In this document: piece by piece, positions 44,291 through 48,610 of the stretch
Numbering within the stretch: the first letter of the stretch is position 1
Layout: the number at the start of each line of letters is the position of its first letter
Assembly (NCBI GenBank): GCA_964635325.1
Contig: CAZWOL010000018.1
Coordinates: forward strand, 1 to 48,610
Reading direction: 5' to 3'
Length of the DNA: 48,610 bases
Source of the DNA: BOG-1112 sp964635325
Lineage (GTDB): Bacteria > Bdellovibrionota_B > Oligoflexia > Oligoflexales > Bog-1112
Notes under the pieces: model-generated
The model's database searches: none
Seen by the model: only the letters and a program-made list of their open reading frames with translations
Told to the model about the DNA's origin: nothing
Program-made: the position numbers and the translations under genes

Positions 44291-46108
44291 ATGCAACTAC
44301 CATTTAGAATCTCAATTTCTACAAAGCTTCTTGTTGTAATCTCAACCATACTTCTTGCTGTTACGATTCCTCTCTCTTTCAAAGCAGCCAATCTTTTCAA
44401 AGAAGTTTCAACAAAAAGAGAAGAGCAGGCCAACTTATCCTCTGCCAATGTTCGAGCGCATGAAATCAATCTAGTTCTTAGAAACATGCAAGAAAAAGTC
44501 TTCATTTTAGCATCGACGTTAGTCGCTGCCGAAAAAAACTCAAAGGCCATTAACGAAGCAGTACAAGCAAGCTTTGCAAATGATGAGGAAATGCTGTCAC
44601 TTAGCTTCTACAGTAACGACGGCAATATTTCAAAAGTTCTACAACTATTCAGTGAAGAAAAGCTCAGCCGTACAGGAATCAAAGGTGCGGACCTTCTGAA
44701 ACTTGAAAAAAATTCACCGGTCCCGATTGCACGCATCCTCAAAGGAGAATTTCTCGTCCTCAACCGCAATCATGACAACTCAAATATGCCAATTATCACT
44801 ATCGGTTTCCCTCTATTTAAAAACGAGCATAACCTTGTGACCTATTTTGCGGTCGTCGACATTAGACAATCCGCATTCCAGAAGGTTTTTGCCGAGATCG
44901 ATGCTAGAAAAAGCTACTTAGTTAGCAGCAACGGTGTTGTTCTAGCTCACCCAAACGAGGCCTTCGTCCTCAGCGGTAAAGTACTCAAATCATCAGGAAT
45001 TGTTGAACAAGCTCTAAAATCAACTTTAGCTCAAGGAGCTACGAAATACCATAATATCGATAGCCAAGAGACCTTCTTTGGAGCATTTGCCCATACTCAA
45101 TACGGTGCTGTTGTAGTTTCAGAGATTCCAGAATCCATCATTCTAGAACCATCCATGATGATTCGCAGAGAGATCTATTACCTAACTGGAATCACACTAT
45201 CAATATCCTTAATTGTAATATTTCTTTTTTCTCTAACACTGACAAATCCTATTGTCATTCTTGCACGAATTGCACGTTCCATAGGACGAGGAAACTTCAA
45301 CATCCCAGTTACTCGCTTCGTCAATTCAACAGATGAAGTCGGAAGCCTTGCTCAATCAGTTGCATCCATGTTAGAAGGTCTGCGAGAACGAGACAAAGCA
45401 AAGGATATCCTTCACAAATTTCACGGATCCTCTGTCGCTCAAGACTTACTCTCCTCAGAAACAATGGAAAGAACCGGTATTCGCAAAGACATAGCAATTA
45501 TGTTTTGTGATATACGTGGATTTACCTCGATGAGTGAGCAAATGGAACCAGAAGATGTGCTTGCACTTCTCAATGAGTATTTCAACACTATGGTAAAAGT
45601 AATAACAAAAAACCATGGAATGATTGACAAGTTCATTGGCGACGCCATCATGGCAATTTGGGGCGCCCCCAAAGCAAATGGAACAGAACACAGAGATGCT
45701 GTGCTTGCCGCACTAGAAATGCGCTACAAGCTTATTGAATTCAACGAACAACGCATAGCTAACAACAAAGCCCCCCTGCGTTTTGGCATCGGACTTCACA
45801 CAGGACTATGCGTTTCTGGGATTGTAGGTGCGGAAGAACGCTTAGAATACTCTGTTATTGGAGATACTGTGAATGTATGTTCGCGTATCGAAAGCATGAC
45901 AAAAGCTTTTGGAGTAGACATCCTCGTGACAGCCGCATTGCAAGAAAAAGTATCAGATCAATTCATATTCGAAGAGCTTCAAGCCGTTTCGATAAAAGGA
46001 AAAGAGAAACCAATCACAGTATTTACAGTCAAGGGATTCTACGACGAAGACTCTAAACCTGTAATTATCGACTCACCTTATGCAAAATACAAAATTGAAG
46101 GAACCTAA
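44291..46108 (+). CDS. Membrane-bound class III adenylate cyclase
   Basis: 605 residues. TM1 at about 13-33, a periplasmic Cache-like sensor domain (about 35-290), TM2 at about 295-318, HAMP linker (about 319-372), then the class III catalytic domain (about 395-560). Catalytic metals: D407 in FCDIRGFTS and D451 in IDKFIGDAIMA. Base-selecting residues K447 and D525 (VIGDTVNVCSRIES) predict ATP, not GTP, as substrate. Transition-state residues N528 and R532 are present. It probably makes cAMP in response to a periplasmic ligand. Start is supported by GAGAGGA about 10 bases upstream. It lies between FecR/Fn3 genes on both sides. Confidence 0.95.
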   Translation: MQLPFRISISTKLLVVISTILLAVTIPLSFKAANLFKEVSTKREEQANLSSANVRAHEINLVLRNMQEKVFILASTLVAAEKNSKAINEAVQASFANDEEMLSLSFYSNDGNISKVLQLFSEEKLSRTGIKGADLLKLEKNSPVPIARILKGEFLVLNRNHDNSNMPIITIGFPLFKNEHNLVTYFAVVDIRQSAFQKVFAEIDARKSYLVSSNGVVLAHPNEAFVLSGKVLKSSGIVEQALKSTLAQGATKYHNIDSQETFFGAFAHTQYGAVVVSEIPESIILEPSMMIRREIYYLTGITLSISLIVIFLFSLTLTNPIVILARIARSIGRGNFNIPVTRFVNSTDEVGSLAQSVASMLEGLRERDKAKDILHKFHGSSVAQDLLSSETMERTGIRKDIAIMFCDIRGFTSMSEQMEPEDVLALLNEYFNTMVKVITKNHGMIDKFIGDAIMAIWGAPKANGTEHRDAVLAALEMRYKLIEFNEQRIANNKAPLRFGIGLHTGLCVSGIVGAEERLEYSVIGDTVNVCSRIESMTKAFGVDILVTAALQEKVSDQFIFEELQAVSIKGKEKPITVFTVKGFYDEDSKPVIIDSPYAKYKIEGT

Positions 46109-46117
46109 CAATCCAGA

Positions 46118-47632
46118 TTAGTGAACTATCCATTTAATGGACAATCCAAAATGATGATCATCAAAACTATAAAAAGACAGAACATCGGTTCTATTCATAT
46201 ACTGATAATTCAAACTTTCGTAGTAATAAATCAACCCACATGAAAAATAGTCCGTAATTTGACGCTCAAGAGAGGTTCCACCAGCAAAATGTAGATATTT
46301 ATTTACTTTAATTGGATGCGAAATAATTAAAAACTCTCTAGAAATGTTAAAAATAAATTTGTATGCTCCGCTTTCAAAATAGGGACCACCTTCTAGACTA
46401 AAACTTGTATGCTCCTGAGATGCACTATAGACCTCAAAGGCTTTAATGACTTCTCGATTATATGTCGCACGTAAAGAAAAGAAGGCACCGCGATCTAATA
46501 ACACATTCATAGCAGGGCCTATAGCGACTTTTGAATATGCCATCTTTTGATTTTCTTCACTTTGATTTGTTGCATTTACAAAAGAAGTAGACCGTGCTCC
46601 TTGCTCATAGGACAGGATGCCTCCAAACACTTCTGAATATGCCGCACCTGAGAAACGAAAGACATTTAGATTAAGGCCGCTTGAAATACCGTATAATGCT
46701 AATTCTAAATGTCGAGGAAATGATGGAGGTTCATTATAGTTAAAGATTAGGACACCCGGAGCAGACGAAAGAAAGTGATGTCCCTTTGCAACAACCGAGA
46801 AACGATAGCGACCAAAAGAAGCATCCCGAGCCAAAGTCACTTGATTCGAACTCTGTCCTGTATTCGAAATAATAGAACTCCATTGTTTTTGTCCTGTAAC
46901 AGAGTCTACAGTTTCATTCTCTAAAACATAGTCAAATGTTTCCGCCCCATCGCTAACTGTCCAATTTATATCACGAACATCAAGACTTACATTCGGCACA
47001 TCTAAAATTCCAACAATCTCAAAACCGATATAATCCACAGTTGGATCAGCTTTACATCCGGACTTTGTAGATTCAACATGCCAAAAATATTTGGCACCCA
47101 CAGGCAGATCAAGGGTTAAAGAACTCTCATTCGTCTCATGAACAGATATGCGTTCCTTCTTTTCATTCAATATTTCGACCCGATATCGAACTCCTTCTTC
47201 TAGAGCATCCCACTTTAGCTCGACTTTATGGACTTTTGCATGTTCAGTTGCTTGAAAACTACTTTCAGCATTAGGGTATGTCATCTTCGATTGACGGAGA
47301 GGAACATCTATAGGTTTAACTTCGCTCCACACTCCTCCAAAATTTTTGTTGTCAAAACTCCTTGCTCGAATCGTATAAGACCCACATTCCAGCGGAGATG
47401 CTATCGAGTTCGTTGGAGTCTTTAAGACCTGGATTTTAGAGGTACTATCCGTAAACTCAACTTCATACGAGCTGGCATTGGGAACTGCATCCCATTCGAT
47501 TTCAACAGGATTGCTAGAATTTTCTATTTTTTCACTAGCCACATCAGATTCACCAGCAATCAAAACAGCTGGAAAATAGAGAAGATTGATCAGAAAAATA
47601 TTAAGCAATCGAGGGGAAGGGCAAGTTTTCAC
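46118..47632 (-). CDS. Fn3-like plus beta-barrel outer-membrane protein
   Basis: 504 residues with a signal peptide ending near VLIAGES. Residues about 40-270 contain three Fn3-like modules (VEIEWDAVPNASSYEVEF, VELKWDALEEGVRYRVEIL, INWTVSDGAETFDYVLEN). Residues about 300-504 are amphipathic beta strands with aromatic belts (LELALYGISSGLNLNVFRFSG, FFSLRATYNREVIKAFEVY, YKFIFNISREFLIIS, HHFGLSIKWIVH), typical of a barrel. A cargo- or envelope-linking role beside the FecR-type protein is likely but inferred. 15 bases after the preceding gene, same operon; it ends 10 bases from the end of the cyclase gene. Confidence 0.75.
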   Translation of the reverse strand: MKTCPSPRLLNIFLINLLYFPAVLIAGESDVASEKIENSSNPVEIEWDAVPNASSYEVEFTDSTSKIQVLKTPTNSIASPLECGSYTIRARSFDNKNFGGVWSEVKPIDVPLRQSKMTYPNAESSFQATEHAKVHKVELKWDALEEGVRYRVEILNEKKERISVHETNESSLTLDLPVGAKYFWHVESTKSGCKADPTVDYIGFEIVGILDVPNVSLDVRDINWTVSDGAETFDYVLENETVDSVTGQKQWSSIISNTGQSSNQVTLARDASFGRYRFSVVAKGHHFLSSAPGVLIFNYNEPPSFPRHLELALYGISSGLNLNVFRFSGAAYSEVFGGILSYEQGARSTSFVNATNQSEENQKMAYSKVAIGPAMNVLLDRGAFFSLRATYNREVIKAFEVYSASQEHTSFSLEGGPYFESGAYKFIFNISREFLIISHPIKVNKYLHFAGGTSLERQITDYFSCGLIYYYESLNYQYMNRTDVLSFYSFDDHHFGLSIKWIVH

Positions 47633-47647
47633 GAAGAGAGGTCCCTT

Positions 47648-48610
47648 CTATTGGTTTTTTAATGCAATTAGATAATGTGAAACTCGGTCACGGCTTACAG
47701 CAGCAGACTTATTCGAAGCTGCTTTTGATTTTAAGACAATTTCATAGTCTCTTGAATAAGGACTAAGCTGATCCATACGATCTCGAGCACGAACTTTAAC
47801 TTTGTATTTTTGGCAACTTAAACCATTAAGTTCATAATTTGGTGTTTGTGAGGAAAAATTCCTTTCATCCGTTGGATTATTCGAGCATAAAAGGTTGATA
47901 TCGTAACTTGTTGCTGAACATACTGAATTCCATTTTAAGTTCACATAACCTTCCGCAGATGCAGTTACAGCAACTCGAACTGGATTTCCAGAGCTTGGAG
48001 CGATTAGATACGGCGCCTCTAATGTCAACTTTGGAGAAAGATTGACTTTCATTTTCTGGGTACTTGCTACAACCTTCCCCTTTGCATCAGTTCCTACAAC
48101 CTCAAATTGCCAGAGTCCCTCCGTTGGTAGTTCAATATTTGCTGTCGTTTCGCTAAAGCTCAACTGACCTTTTTCTTCTTTCACTATCTTTTCATAATGC
48201 AGCTCCCAATTGACTACCTTTGGTGCTTGTGTCCATTCTAATTGGATTGATGGCTTTACAGAAGCATAGTGAATATTATCAGAACCTGGCTGAACCCAGC
48301 GGATAGCTCCCACATTATCTTTGTTTGAAATGGGATGCTCAGGCGCACTTGCGAGTGAAGACTGTCCCTCTTTCACAGCAATAGAAAAACGATTGGTTTC
48401 GGACATACTTATTGCATTTGCTTGACGAACAATGACATGCCAATAATAGTCCTGACCACGCTCCAAAGCTAATGTTAGCCCCGAACCATGTTGAAGATCT
48501 TTATAAGTGATTTTATTTTTAAATTGCGCATCATAAGCGATTTCAAAACGAACATTTTCTGGGACCATTTCCTTAAATGACCAAGCAAATGTCACATTTG
48601 TGAGTTCATC
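47648..48610 (-). CDS. FecR/Fn3-type protein, partial (5' end outside the window)
   Basis: The open frame runs to the right edge, so the start is not in the window; a GTG at 48595 is an internal codon preceded by coding sequence (DELTN). At least 320 residues, made of Fn3-like modules: TFAWSFKEMVPENVRFEIAYD, LEWTQAPKVVNWELHYEK, VNLKWNSVCSATSYDINLL, ending SRDYEIVLKSK and a Ser/Ala tail. The order and phrasing match the C-terminal part of the 677-residue FecR protein (for example LPTEGLWQFEV beside LPAGVWRFRV, SRDYEIVL beside TRDYSILL), so the missing N-terminus probably carries a FecR domain. It is followed by the Fn3-barrel gene. Confidence 0.8.
   Translation of the reverse strand, partial: DELTNVTFAWSFKEMVPENVRFEIAYDAQFKNKITYKDLQHGSGLTLALERGQDYYWHVIVRQANAISMSETNRFSIAVKEGQSSLASAPEHPISNKDNVGAIRWVQPGSDNIHYASVKPSIQLEWTQAPKVVNWELHYEKIVKEEKGQLSFSETTANIELPTEGLWQFEVVGTDAKGKVVASTQKMKVNLSPKLTLEAPYLIAPSSGNPVRVAVTASAEGYVNLKWNSVCSATSYDINLLCSNNPTDERNFSSQTPNYELNGLSCQKYKVKVRARDRMDQLSPYSRDYEIVLKSKAASNKSAAVSRDRVSHYLIALKNQ

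Noticed and set aside
1..48610. tRNA, rRNA, CRISPR arrays, insertion sequences and prophage genes
   Set aside because: No cloverleaf, rRNA-like, regularly spaced repeat, transposase or phage structural genes were seen by reading the window.

Overview
The window reads as a Gram-negative chromosome segment, mid-40s %GC by eye, densely packed and with no rRNA, tRNA, CRISPR, phage or IS genes. Outer-membrane lipoproteins, signal-peptide proteins, a beta-barrel protein, CmoA/CmoB, a eukaryote-like NADP isocitrate dehydrogenase, a TolQR/TPR/FHA envelope cluster and FecR/cyclase genes together suggest a Bdellovibrionota/Oligoflexia or other 'deltaproteobacterial' lineage. This is an inference from gene content only; no marker gene that fixes the species is present.

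Layout. 1-2.7 kb: a secreted or anchored coiled-coil protein and, convergent, a lipoprotein ending in four tandem four-cysteine modules. 2.8-4.5 kb: cmoA-cmoB (wobble-uridine tRNA modification). 4.5-7.6 kb: a small ORF, a LuxE-LuxC fusion (fatty acid to aldehyde) and a basic orphan protein. 7.6-8.4 kb: a short-chain dehydrogenase. 8.6-18.5 kb: an eight-gene minus-strand operon (TolQ/ExbB, two ExbD/TolR, outer-membrane barrel, two large TPR proteins, TPR lipoprotein, FHA-TM-TonB-like protein) resembling Agl/Glt gliding or Tol/Ton-type energy-transducing envelope machines. 18.7-19.6 kb: a divergent GHKL-ATPase-like regulator. 19.8-24.2 kb: icd, recD2 and a hibernation factor gene behind a good sigma-54 promoter. 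24.3-28.4 kb: a ferric-type ABC importer (binding protein, ATPase, fused permease). 28.6-30.7 kb: an ArnT/PMT-like glycosyltransferase and a YbjN-like protein. 30.7-35.7 kb: an operon of a subtilase lipoprotein, a long aromatic amino acid hydroxylase, a small membrane protein and a lipoprotein. 35.9-38.9 kb: gmk-spoT (stringent response). 38.9-42.1 kb: two unknown membrane proteins, a Cu-SOD-like protein and an agmatinase-family hydrolase. 42.2-48.6 kb: FecR/Fn3-type proteins on either side of a membrane adenylate cyclase, the last gene running off the window.

The strongest candidates for an under-described system are the 10-kb TolQR/TPR/FHA cluster with its divergent ATPase-like regulator, and the FecR/Fn3-cyclase island. 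Smaller points of interest are the cysteine-module lipoprotein, the LuxE-LuxC fusion, the sigma-54-driven hpf and a ~100-bp dispersed palindromic element present in three copies.
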